In this document: in pieces, positions 8,144-21,208 of the stretch
Layout: each line of letters begins with the position of its first letter
Numbering within the stretch: position 1 is the stretch's first letter
NCBI RefSeq assembly: GCF_025362435.1
Contig: NZ_JANYGL010000032.1
Location: forward strand, 1-32,543
From: Polymorphobacter sp.
Lineage (GTDB): Bacteria > Pseudomonadota > Alphaproteobacteria > Sphingomonadales > Sphingomonadaceae
Direction: 5' to 3'
Length of the DNA: 32,543 nucleotides
The notes under the pieces: model-generated
Seen by the model: the letters and a program-made list of their open reading frames with translations, nothing else
Told to the model about the DNA's origin: nothing
The model's database searches: none
Position numbers and translations under genes: made by a program

Positions 8144-10243
8144 CTACGGCTTGAGCTTGGCTTCGAGGAACCGCACCGTCGCGCTGTCGGCCTTGAGCCA
8201 GCTGCCGTAGCGCAGGAAGCCGTGGATTTCGTTGGGGAGGACCATCTCCTCATACTCGACCCCGGCGGCGTCGAGGCGGCGGGCGAGGTCGATCGTCTGG
8301 TTGAAACGGACGTTGCGGTCGTCGTCGCCCTGGATCAGCAGGACGGGTGACTTCCACGTCGCGATGTCGGCGTCGGGCGAGCTGGCGAAGGCGGTCTTGA
8401 CCAGTTCGGGCCAGTCGCCCTGCTCGAAGCGTTTCACCGGCGCGGACTCCTCGTAGAGCAGCCGCGACCAGTCGTGGACGCCGTGAAGGTCGACGCCCGC
8501 CTTGAAGATGTCCGAGTTGCGGGCGAGCGCGAGGCCGGTCAGATAGCCGCCGTACGATCCGCCCCAGATGCCGATCCGTGCCGGGTCGACCCCCGCCAGC
8601 GACTGCAGATACTTCGCCCCGGCGACGACGTCCTGATACTCGGACGCGCCCGCCGGACCGCCCTTCGCCGGGTGCTGGAAGGCGCGGCCGTAGCCGATCC
8701 CGAGCCGGTAGTTGACCGACAGGACGACGAAGCCGTGCGCGGCGAGATACTGGTTCACCGCATAAGCATTTGAATAATAGTCCATGTACGACCAGCCGAG
8801 CAGCATCTGCCGCGGCGGCCCGCCGTGGACGAAGATCACTGCGGGCTTCTTCGCGCTGCCGCCGGTGCTGAACAGCTGCCCGTGGATCGTCAGTCCGTCG
8901 GCGGCGGTAAAGGTGACGCGCTGGGGCACGACGAGCGCGGTGGCGGGATAGCGAGCGGCGGCGTCGATCGCCCGGTCGTCGCCGTTGTCGGCGACATGGA
9001 CCGCAGCCGGACGCTGCGCGGTGACCGAGACATAGGCGATCCCGGTGCCAACCGCGACCGGAAGGAACTCGATCCCGGTTCCGGGGGTGAGTAGCGCCGG
9101 TGCGCCGCCGTCGACGCCGACGCGATAGACGTGGCGGCGGTCGTCGTCGCTCGCATCGGGACCGGTGTTGGCGGTGTAGAGCAGGCCGTGCCTGTCGGCG
9201 GTCGGCTGGACGTTCTCGACGATGAAATTGCCCGGGGTCAGCAGCTTCGGCGCGCCTCCTGCGACCGGCAGCGCGTACAGATGCGCCCAACCGTCGAGTT
9301 CGGCGCGGAAGGTCAGCACGTCGCCCGCCGCCCATGCCAGCCCGACCCCGCCGGGGACCTCGGGGAACGAGCCGTCGAGCGTCTTCGGGCTGTGCCACAC
9401 CTCGCGGCCTTCGCCGGTGGCGGCGTCGGCGACGCGGATCGACCATAAGTGGGGGACGTCGACAAGCATCGGCTCGGGGGCACCGCCATCGCCGGGGCGG
9501 CGGGTGAAGGCGAGGCGGCGGCCGTCGGGCGACCATACCGGGTCACCGTCCTGCCCGGTCGACGGCGTCAGCCATGTCACTGACTTCGCCGCGACGCTGT
9601 AGACCCCGACGAAGGCGTGGTCGCCGCGCCGCGAGACGAACGCGAGCTTCGCGCCGTCGGGCGACCACGCGAGGCTGGCGTCCTTGCCCGAATCGTAGAG
9701 CAATCGCTGTGGCTTGGCCTTGCCGCCGTCGAGCGGGGCGGTCCACACCTGACCGTCCTTGAGATAGGCGAGCCTGCCGGTTGCCGACAGCGTGGGGTGA
9801 TCGCCCTCGGTGACCTTGACCGGCGCCCCGCCGGCGGCAAGCGCGGTCCAGATGGCGAGGCCGGGTTGGCTCGGGTCGTTCGCCGGATTGGGCTCGCGTC
9901 CGCCTTCGCTCGGCCAGTTGGCGTCGTGGTCGCCGCCGCGGACCCATGCGAGGCGGATGCCATCGGGCGAGAAGGTCAGCCCGGTCAGCTCCTGCCCGTC
10001 GTCGGCGGTGGCGCGCGTCACCTGCCGCGGCGCGAAACCCGGCGCGGTTGCGGTCCAGACATTGCGGACGCCCTTGACCGTCGTCAGCCAGGCGATCCGC
10101 TCGCCTTTCGGGGCGGCGACGAGCTCGTTGACGAACGGATAGGCGAGCATTGCCTCGAGCCCCGGCGGCGGCGCTTCGGCCGCGAGCGAGGTTCCCGCGA
10201 GCAGGATCGGCAACGCCACGAGCCATCCGAACCTGATCGTCAT
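8144..10243 (-). CDS. Secreted S9-family serine peptidase (prolyl oligopeptidase/acylaminoacyl-peptidase type)
   Basis: Exported serine peptidase of 699 residues. The first 22 residues form a Sec signal peptide ending in SLAAEA. Residues about 40-420 carry repeated WSPDGKLAF-like blades (FSPDGIRLAW, WSPDGAKLAF, WSPDGRRLAF), the TolB/PD40 propeller that gates the active site. The C-terminal alpha/beta hydrolase domain has the nucleophile Ser563 in GGSYGG, the acid within QGDDDRNV (about 638-645) and His674 in NEIHGF. An oxyanion-type HGGPP lies upstream. This is the usual architecture of S9 DPP/acylaminoacyl peptidases that cut short peptides in the periplasm. An AGGGGAT ribosome site precedes the ATG. 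It is divergent from the M28 peptidase gene, so the two may share a promoter region and act together in peptide scavenging. Confidence 0.93.
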   Translation of the reverse strand: MTIRFGWLVALPILLAGTSLAAEAPPPGLEAMLAYPFVNELVAAPKGERIAWLTTVKGVRNVWTATAPGFAPRQVTRATADDGQELTGLTFSPDGIRLAWVRGGDHDANWPSEGGREPNPANDPSQPGLAIWTALAAGGAPVKVTEGDHPTLSATGRLAYLKDGQVWTAPLDGGKAKPQRLLYDSGKDASLAWSPDGAKLAFVSRRGDHAFVGVYSVAAKSVTWLTPSTGQDGDPVWSPDGRRLAFTRRPGDGGAPEPMLVDVPHLWSIRVADAATGEGREVWHSPKTLDGSFPEVPGGVGLAWAAGDVLTFRAELDGWAHLYALPVAGGAPKLLTPGNFIVENVQPTADRHGLLYTANTGPDASDDDRRHVYRVGVDGGAPALLTPGTGIEFLPVAVGTGIAYVSVTAQRPAAVHVADNGDDRAIDAAARYPATALVVPQRVTFTAADGLTIHGQLFSTGGSAKKPAVIFVHGGPPRQMLLGWSYMDYYSNAYAVNQYLAAHGFVVLSVNYRLGIGYGRAFQHPAKGGPAGASEYQDVVAGAKYLQSLAGVDPARIGIWGGSYGGYLTGLALARNSDIFKAGVDLHGVHDWSRLLYEESAPVKRFEQGDWPELVKTAFASSPDADIATWKSPVLLIQGDDDRNVRFNQTIDLARRLDAAGVEYEEMVLPNEIHGFLRYGSWLKADSATVRFLEAKLKP

Positions 10244-10372
10244 CGCTTATCCCCTGCCGCCGCGGCGCAAGCCTAGCCGCAGTGGTGCAACAGTCAATTG
10301 GTCGACCAGGCGACCTTGGCGGGTGCCCTGCGGCGTGCAACATACGCGCCGGTTCACCGGCGGGAGCAGGCC

Positions 10373-11857
10373 ATGTCGATAGCGTTGATCGCCCTTGCGC
10401 TGGCGACGTCGCCGCCTGCAACTGACCGCGACACGAGCACGTGGTGGGCGACGACCAAGCTGTTGTCGAGCAACGCGATGGAGGGGCGGGACACCGGGTC
10501 GGCGGCGTACGAGCGCGCGGCGAGGGTCGTTGCCGCGCGGCTGGCGGCGGCGGGGGTCAAGCCGGCGGGTGACAATGGCAGCTGGTTTCAGCGCGTGTCG
10601 ATGGAGCAGGTGGCCTTGCCGAAGGCCGGTGTCCGGATCGCGGTCGACCGCACGCCGCTCGCTTTCCTCCACGATATCAACGTCGACGCCGCCCTCGACA
10701 TGCCGACCAGGCTCGACGCGGCAATCGCGTTTAGAGGCTATTGCGGCGACGCGCTGGGTGATGTTCGCGGCAAGATCGTCGTCTGCTGGGGGACGCATCG
10801 CCCCGGGCTGCCCGATGCGGCGGCACGGCTGAAAGCGGTTCGGGGCGGGGGCGCGGTCGGCATTCTTACTGTTGCCGACCCGGGGTTTACCGTCGAACCA
10901 CCGCGCTGGCCGTTCGCTTATGCGCGGTCGGTCTGGCTGGCGGGGAGCCCGCCGAAGCGCGAGGCGATGCTGATCGCGACGCTCAATGATGAGGCGCTTG
11001 GGCGAGTGATTGCGGGTTCGGGGCGTGATACAACGGGGCTGATCGCGGCGGGAACGGCCGGTGAGCCGCTGCCGAGTTTCGATGCTCCCGGGCGTTTCGT
11101 CGCGAGCTTCTCCCCGACACGGCGAACGCTAACCTCTTCGAATGTCGTCGGTTTGTTGCCCGGTTCGGACCCGGCGCTGGCGAAGCAGCATATCGTCCTG
11201 TCGGCGCATCTCGATGGCTATGGCTTCGGCGAGCCGGTCGATGGCGACGGGCTGTACAACGGGACGCTCGACGATGCCGCTTATGTCGCGCTGCTGATCC
11301 GGCTGGCCGAGCGGCGGCATGGGCAGGGGTATCACCGGCCGGTGCTGCTGGCTGCTTTCACCGGCGAGGAGAAGGGGTTGCTCGGGGCGCGCTGGTTCGT
11401 CGCGCATCCGACGGTGCCGCTCGCCACGATCGCCGCCGACATCAATCTCGACCAACTGCGGCCGATCTTCCCGCTCGAGCTGCTGACGGTCCATGCGCTC
11501 GACGACACCAGCCTTGGTATCGACGTCCGGGCGGTGGCGCTGGATATGGGTATCGCGGTGCAGAAGGACCCCGAGCCCGAGCGCAATTTGCTGCGGCGGG
11601 CGGACCAATGGCCGTTCCTCCAGGCGGGGGTCCCGGCGACGGCCTTCGTCTTCGGTTATCGCCCGGGAACGCCGAGCGAGCGCATCTACCGCCGCTGGTA
11701 TGTCACTGGGTATCACAAGCCGCAGGACGACACCGCACAACCGATGGACTGGACCGCTGCGGCGCGGTTCAATTCGTTCTTTTATCGCCTCGTCGACCGG
11801 GTCGCCGACCAGCCTTCAGGACCGTCGTGGCTGCCGGGAAGCACGCTCAGGCCGTGA
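10373..11857 (+). CDS. Secreted M28-family zinc aminopeptidase with PA-like insert
   Basis: Putative exported metallo-aminopeptidase, 494 residues. It opens with a short hydrophobic signal-like segment (2-16). Residues about 120-240 resemble the protease-associated (PA) insert common in M28 exopeptidases. The catalytic domain shows the family's metal set in order: His279 in SAHLDG, Asp300 in GTLDDAA, Glu332-Glu333 in TGEEKGLLGA (one is the general base), Asp360 in INLDQ and His448 in GYHKPQDD, so the two-zinc site looks complete. I chose ATG 10373 because GGGAGCAGG sits just upstream and the protein then begins with its signal sequence; an in-frame upstream ATG at 10298 adds 25 residues with no export features. 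Divergent from the S9 peptidase (129 bases between starts) and convergent with ligI. Confidence 0.92.
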   Translation: MSIALIALALATSPPATDRDTSTWWATTKLLSSNAMEGRDTGSAAYERAARVVAARLAAAGVKPAGDNGSWFQRVSMEQVALPKAGVRIAVDRTPLAFLHDINVDAALDMPTRLDAAIAFRGYCGDALGDVRGKIVVCWGTHRPGLPDAAARLKAVRGGGAVGILTVADPGFTVEPPRWPFAYARSVWLAGSPPKREAMLIATLNDEALGRVIAGSGRDTTGLIAAGTAGEPLPSFDAPGRFVASFSPTRRTLTSSNVVGLLPGSDPALAKQHIVLSAHLDGYGFGEPVDGDGLYNGTLDDAAYVALLIRLAERRHGQGYHRPVLLAAFTGEEKGLLGARWFVAHPTVPLATIAADINLDQLRPIFPLELLTVHALDDTSLGIDVRAVALDMGIAVQKDPEPERNLLRRADQWPFLQAGVPATAFVFGYRPGTPSERIYRRWYVTGYHKPQDDTAQPMDWTAAARFNSFFYRLVDRVADQPSGPSWLPGSTLRP

Positions 11858-11948
11858 TCCGTCCACGCGCACGCGTACCCGCACGCGGCCGCGCCACGTA
11901 GCGAACCGCGGGCTCCCGCTGTCGCCCATCCGGCACCGGCAATGCGGC

Positions 11949-13892
<1,944 letters not shown>

Positions 13893-13900
<8 letters not shown>

Positions 13901-14567
13901 AGGTCAGCCCCAGCGCCGCGAGCTTGCCGCGCATGTCGTACATGTCGAGCCCGAGTTCGCCGCCTGCGAGCCGGTTGCGCTTGTCGCCCTCGTTGGCTTC
14001 GCGCTTCTGCGCGGCGGCGAGGACGGTTGCGGCCTGTTCGCGCGGGACGACGCAGACCCCGTCGTCGTCGGCGACGATGACGTCGCCGGGCATGATCGCC
14101 GCCCCGGCGCAGACGATGGGCACGTTGACCGAGCCGAGCGAGGTCTTGATCGTGCCCTGTGCGAAGACCGCCTTCGACCATACCGGGAAGCCCATTTCGG
14201 TCAGGTCGCGGATGTCGCGGACCCCGGCGTCGATGATCAGGCCTCGACAGCCGCGCGCGATCGCCGAGGTCGCCAGCAGGTCGCCGAAATAGCCGTCCTC
14301 GCACGGGCTCGTCGGCGCGAGGACGATGATGTCGCCGGGCTGGACGAGTTCGATCGCGACGTGGAGCATCCAGTTGTCGCCCGGCGGGGCGCTGATCGTC
14401 ACCGCCGACCCGGCGATCCGCGCGCCGGGGTAGATCGGCCGCAGGCGGCTGGCGAGCAGCCCGGTCCGGCCCTGCGATTCGTGGACGGTGGCGACCCCGC
14501 ACGCGCCGAGCGCGTCGATGACGGCGGGATCGGCGCGCTCGATATGGCGTTTGACGAGTCCGGTCAT
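13893..14567 (-). CDS. ligK: 4-carboxy-4-hydroxy-2-oxoadipate aldolase / oxaloacetate decarboxylase LigK
   Basis: Class II aldolase with the RraA-like fold, 224 residues. It splits 4-carboxy-4-hydroxy-2-oxoadipate into pyruvate and oxaloacetate, the last step of the pathway, using a divalent metal. The metal and substrate loop is seen as [14 protein letters not shown] with Arg117 and Asp118, matching the Arg-Asp pair of characterised HMG/CHA aldolases. The conserved [12 protein letters not shown] and [13 protein letters not shown] segments are also present. I chose ATG 14567 because AGGGAG lies upstream at normal spacing and the length then fits the family; the longer frame to 14651 has unlike-family sequence. 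It is the first gene of the minus-strand ligK-ligU-ligI operon, divergent from the LysR-type regulator gene, with a 98-base control region between them. Confidence 0.95.
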
Positions 14568-14637
14568 CTGTCGCTCCCTAAGACAACCTTCCCCGTGCCG
14601 CTGCGACTGCGTGCGCCGCCAGTCACAGTTGCGGCTT

Positions 14638-14655
14638 TCGCATAAGTTCATGCTA
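14638..14655. promoter_or_regulatory. Candidate LysR-type operator between ligK and the regulator gene
   Basis: The 98-base divergent gap contains GCAT-AAGTTC-ATGC (14640-14653), a short dyad that also fits the T-N11-A pattern of LysR-family sites (T14643 to A14655). It lies just before the GTG start of the regulator, a usual place for an autoregulatory site. The 8-mer TCGCATAA at its left edge recurs at 21178-21185, upstream of the vanillin dehydrogenase gene. Confidence 0.4.
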
Positions 14656-14665
14656 ATCGAGCGCG

Positions 14666-14819
14666 GTGGAGCCCGACCGCCTTAACCTTCGCCACCTCGA
14701 CGTCTTCGCCGCGATCGTCCGTCTCGGCAGCGTCAGCGCGGCGGCGGCGGCGGCGAACCTGACCCAGCCGGCGGTGACGCAGGGACTCGCCCGGCTCGAA
14801 CACCAGCTCGGCGTCGCTG
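14666..14819 (+). pseudogene. First winged helix of a tandem-HTH LysR regulator, separated by a frameshift
   Basis: From a GTG at 14666 the frame encodes a normal LysR-type winged helix: LRHLDVFAAIVRLGSVSAAA, then NLTQPAVTQGLARLEHQLGV. After GTC at 14813-14815 the frame no longer makes sense (VAVRPPPRRDD...), whereas reading on in the +1 frame gives LFDRHPGGMTATAAARGF, exactly how such a domain should continue. Restoring two bases (GTC GCG CTG TTC instead of GTCGCTGTTC) would give LGVALFDRHPGG, so loss of one GC unit in a GCGC run is the simplest cause. It may be a true mutation, a sequencing error or, less likely, a programmed shift. If the frame is intact in the cell, this and the next feature are one regulator of about 382 residues. 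Confidence 0.7.
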
Positions 14820-14840
14820 TTCGACCGCCACCCCGGCGGG

Positions 14841-15815
14841 ATGACTGCGACGGCGGCAGCGCGCGGGTTCGCGCCGCGGGTCGAGGCGGCGCTGGTCCAT
14901 GTCGCCAGCCGCCGGGTGACGATGGCGCAGCTGACCGCGTTCGTCGCGGTGGCACGCGGCGGCAGCTATGTCAGCGCGAGCGCGGCGACGGGATTGGCGC
15001 AGCCGTCGCTCCACCGCGCGGTCCGCGACCTGTCGCTCGCGCTCGGGCGGACGCTCGTCGACCGGCGCGGGCGCGGGCTTGTGCTGACCCCGGCGGGGCA
15101 GCGGACCGCGCGCGGGTTCCGCCTCGCGCTCGCCGAACTCGCCGCCGGGATCGCCGAGCTCGAGGGGTTGCAGGGGCTTGCCCGGGGGCGGATCGCGATC
15201 GGGGCGATGCCGCTGCCGCGCGCGCGGGTCCTCCCGGCGATCGTCGCGGCGTATCATCGCGCCTTCCCGCACGTCGAGATTGTCATCGCCGAGGGGTCGC
15301 ATGCCGAGCTGATCGAGCCGTTGCGCGACGGCGAACTCGACCTGCTGATCGGGGCGCTGCGCGATCCGGTGCCGGGGCCCGACCTCGTCCAGACGCCGCT
15401 GTTCCGCGACCATCCGGTGATCATCGGCCGCGCCGGGCACCCGCTCGCCGACGCGCCGCATACGACCGCCCAACTGGCGAGCTTCGAGTGGATCGTCCCC
15501 GCCCGCGGCACCCCGCTGCGCGCGATGTGGGAGGCGATGTTCACCCGCGCGGGCGTTGCGGTTCCCCGCGTGTCGATCGAATGCGGCTCGGTCATCCTCA
15601 TCCGCGGGCTGCTCCTCGACAGCGACTGCCTGACGATGCTGTCGCCCGACCAGGTCGCGGTCGAACTCGCTGCCGGGCTGCTGGCGACGGTCGGCGGGTC
15701 GCCGGCGGGGACGCTGCGGACGATCGGACTGACTGCGCGCGCGGGGTGGATCCCGACCCCCGACCAGCGCGCGTTCATCGACCAGGCGATCGCGACGGCG
15801 GCACAGACTTCGTAG
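14841..15815 (+). CDS. LysR-family transcriptional regulator of the lig locus (intact second HTH plus effector domain)
   Basis: Open frame of 324 residues from ATG 14841, about the length of an ordinary LysR regulator. It begins with the end of a first winged helix (1-25), followed by a complete second winged helix (about 27-86: AQLTAFVAVARGGSYVSASA, PSLHRAVRDLSLALG, LTPAGQRTARGF) and a two-lobe periplasmic-binding-like effector domain (about 110-320). Because the second HTH is intact, this frame alone could still make a working regulator despite the upstream frameshift. LysR proteins bind a pathway intermediate as inducer; in SYK-6 LigR activates the lig operons, with protocatechuate or gallate as inducer. 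The position between ligK (-) and the lig operon (+) makes this the likely equivalent, but orthology is not proven. No clear ribosome site precedes 14841, which fits the real start being GTG 14666. Confidence 0.8.
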   Translation: MTATAAARGFAPRVEAALVHVASRRVTMAQLTAFVAVARGGSYVSASAATGLAQPSLHRAVRDLSLALGRTLVDRRGRGLVLTPAGQRTARGFRLALAELAAGIAELEGLQGLARGRIAIGAMPLPRARVLPAIVAAYHRAFPHVEIVIAEGSHAELIEPLRDGELDLLIGALRDPVPGPDLVQTPLFRDHPVIIGRAGHPLADAPHTTAQLASFEWIVPARGTPLRAMWEAMFTRAGVAVPRVSIECGSVILIRGLLLDSDCLTMLSPDQVAVELAAGLLATVGGSPAGTLRTIGLTARAGWIPTPDQRAFIDQAIATAAQTS

Positions 15816-15827
15816 GAAGTTATACCG

Positions 15828-15846
15828 GCGATCGGATTGCGATTGG
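15828..15846. repeat. Helically phased direct repeat before the lig operon
   Basis: GCGATCGG (15828-15835) and GCGATTGG (15839-15846) are spaced 11 bases start to start, one DNA turn, in the 64-base gap between the regulator stop and the first gene of the plus-strand lig operon. They could be half sites for a regulator or lie in the promoter. Evidence is positional only. Confidence 0.25.
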
Positions 15847-15879
15847 CCCTTCGCCGCCGCAGCGAGCAGGCGGATCGCC

Positions 15880-16703
15880 GTGGTCCCGGTCTCCCTCATC
15901 GGCTTCGGCGAAGCGGCGCAGGCGTTTGCGGGCGGAGCCGCCTGGGCGGCGCGCGGCTACGACATCGCCGGGCGCGGGGCCGATTTTTCCCGGCTCGGGG
16001 TAACCGCGATGGGCGACAACGGTGCCGCGATCGCCGACGCGCCGCTGATTCTCAGCCTCGTCACCGCCGGTTCGGCGCTCACCGCCGCGCGCAACGCCGC
16101 AGCGCATCTGTCGCCGGGCAGCCTGTGGTGCGACATGAATTCGGTGTCCCCCGCAACCAAGCGCGCCGCCGCCGCTGCGATCGACGCCGCGGGCGGGCGC
16201 TACGTCGATTGCGCGGTGATGGCCCCGGTCCACCCGAAGCGCCGCGACGTGCCCATCCTCCTCGCCGGGGACCACGCCGCCGCCGCGCGCGACGCGCTCG
16301 CCGCCGCCGGATTTACATCGCTCCGCATCGTCGCCGGGGCGGTCGGCAGCGCCGCCGCGATCAAGATGGTGCGGTCGGTGATGGTCAAGGGGATCGAGGC
16401 GCTGACCGCCGAATGCCTGATCGCAGCGCATCGCGCCGGGGTCGTTGACGCGGTCGTCGCGTCGCTCGGCCCCGACTGGGAAGCGAAGGCCGACTATAAC
16501 CTCGACCGGATGCTCGCTCACGGCACCCGCCGCGCCGACGAGATGGACGAGGTCGTCGCGACGCTGACCGATCTCGGCATCGACCCGCTGATGAGCCGCG
16601 GCACCGCCGCCCGCCAGCGCGCACTCGGTGCAACGGGCTCGAACCCCGCCGGCCTCGCCGCCAAACTCGCGCTGATCGACCCTGACGAGAGGCAACGCGC
16701 CGC

Positions 16704-16707
<4 letters not shown>
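15880..16707 (+). CDS. NAD(P)-dependent oxidoreductase with 6PGDH-like N-domain and DUF1932 C-domain
   Basis: A 275-residue dehydrogenase-like protein of the beta-hydroxyacid dehydrogenase group. It has the N-terminal Rossmann motif LIGFGEAAQAF (6-16), the substrate loop YVDCAVMAPVHPKRRDVP (108-125) and the helix GSAAAIKMVRSVMVKG (156-171), in which Lys162 sits where the family's catalytic lysine is expected. The C-terminal part fits DUF1932. It starts with GTG at 15880 behind GAGCAGG and overlaps ligJ by four bases (ATGA), so it is the first gene of the lig operon. None of the known steps from protocatechuate to pyruvate and oxaloacetate needs it: LigC already supplies the pathway dehydrogenase. 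A role on a side product or hydroxy/keto intermediate is possible but unproven. Family secure, function unknown. Confidence 0.85.
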
Positions 16708-19975
<3,268 letters not shown>

Positions 19976-19979
<4 letters not shown>

Positions 19980-21136
19980 AGACACAGGTCGCGATCATCG
20001 GCGCGGGCCCCGCAGGGCTCCTCCTCGGCCACGCGCTGCGGCAGGCCGGGATCGAGTGCGTCGTCGTCGAGCGGACCAGCCGGGCACGCGTCGAATCGCG
20101 TATCCGCGCCGGCATCCTCGAAACGACGATGACCGACCTGCTCACACGCCTCGGGCTCGACGCGCGGCTCAAGGTCGAGGGGATGCTCCACCATGGGCTG
20201 ACGCTGGTCAGCGACGGCAACGTCATCCCCGTCGATATCGCCGGGTCGACCGGCAAGCACGTCACGGCGTACGGCCAGACCGAGATCACCCGCGACCTGA
20301 TCGACGCCGCCCCCGCCGCCGGGCTCGACATCGTCTGGGAGGCGGGCGAGGTCGCGCTCCACGACGTCGACAGCGACCACCCGTCGCTCGGCTTCACCGT
20401 CGACGGCGTCGCCCGGACGATCGAATGCGACGTCATCGCCGGGTGCGACGGCTTCCACGGCCCGTCGCGCGCGGCGGTCGGCGGCACGCATTTCGAGCGC
20501 GCCTATCCGTTCGGCTGGCTCGGCGTCCTCGCCGATGTCGCGCCGTGCCACCACGAGGTCGTCTATGCCAGCCACGACCGCGGCTTTGCCCTCGCCTCGA
20601 TGCGCTCGCCGACGCGGAGCCGTTATTACGTCCAGGTGGGCAATGACGAGCGCGTCGAGGATTGGTCCGATGATCGCTTCTGGGACGAGCTCGAAACCCG
20701 CCTCGGCCCCGACATCGCCTGCGGCGTCACCCGTGGCCCGTCGATCGAGAAATCGATCGCGCCGCTGCGTTCGTTCGTCTCGGAGCCGATGCGACGCGGA
20801 CGGCTGTTCCTCGCCGGTGACGCCGCGCACATCGTCCCCCCGACCGGGGCGAAGGGGCTCAACCTCGCCGCGTCGGACGTCATCTACCTTTCGGAGGCGC
20901 TGATCGGCTGGTTCGCGCGCGGCGACACCGCCGGGGTCGACGGCTATTCGGCACGCGCGCTCCGCCGCATCTGGAAGACCGAGCGCTTCAGCTGGTATCT
21001 GACGACGCTGATGCACCGCTTTCCCGGCGCAGGAGCGTTCGAACGCCGGATGCAGGCGGCCGAACTCGATTATATCGCGACCTCGGCGGCGGCGCAGGCG
21101 AGCATCGCCGAGAATTACGTCGGACTGCCGCTATAA
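19976..21136 (+). CDS. pobA: 4-hydroxybenzoate 3-monooxygenase PobA (TTG start)
   Basis: Class A flavoprotein hydroxylase, 386 residues, making protocatechuate from 4-hydroxybenzoate with NADPH and O2. The alignment with Pseudomonas PobA is clear: FAD motif GAGPAG at 9-14, RIRAGILE at 42-49, CDGFHGPSR at 157-165 and GDAAHIVPPTGAKGLNL near the end. The substrate and proton-relay residues line up at an offset of four: Tyr197 (Y201), Ser208 (S212), Arg210 (R214), Tyr218 (Y222) and Tyr381 (Y385). No ATG fits the N-terminus: the protein must begin at MKTQVAIIGAG, which is encoded from TTG 19976. That TTG overlaps the ligC stop (TTGA), so translation is probably by coupled re-initiation. Last gene of the operon, feeding its product straight to LigAB. 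A gap of 72 bases follows. Confidence 0.96.
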
Positions 21137-21177
21137 CCTGCCAAAGCGGATTTGCAGCCACATCAATTTAAGCTATG

Positions 21178-21185
21178 TCGCATAA
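21178..21185. promoter_or_regulatory. Candidate regulatory site upstream of the aldehyde dehydrogenase gene
   Basis: The 72-base gap before the aldehyde dehydrogenase gene is AT-richer than its surroundings and contains TATG-TCG-CATA (21174-21184), a small dyad including the 8-mer TCGCATAA also found at 14638-14645 by the LysR gene. It may be a regulator site or promoter element; the shared 8-mer could be chance. Confidence 0.3.
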
Positions 21186-21208
21186 CAACTAAGACTGGGG
21201 AGTCGACG

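Noticed and set aside
11858-11948. Possible bidirectional terminator between the M28 peptidase and ligI
   Set aside because: Only a five-base GCGGG/CCCGC stem and no T-run on either strand; too weak to call.
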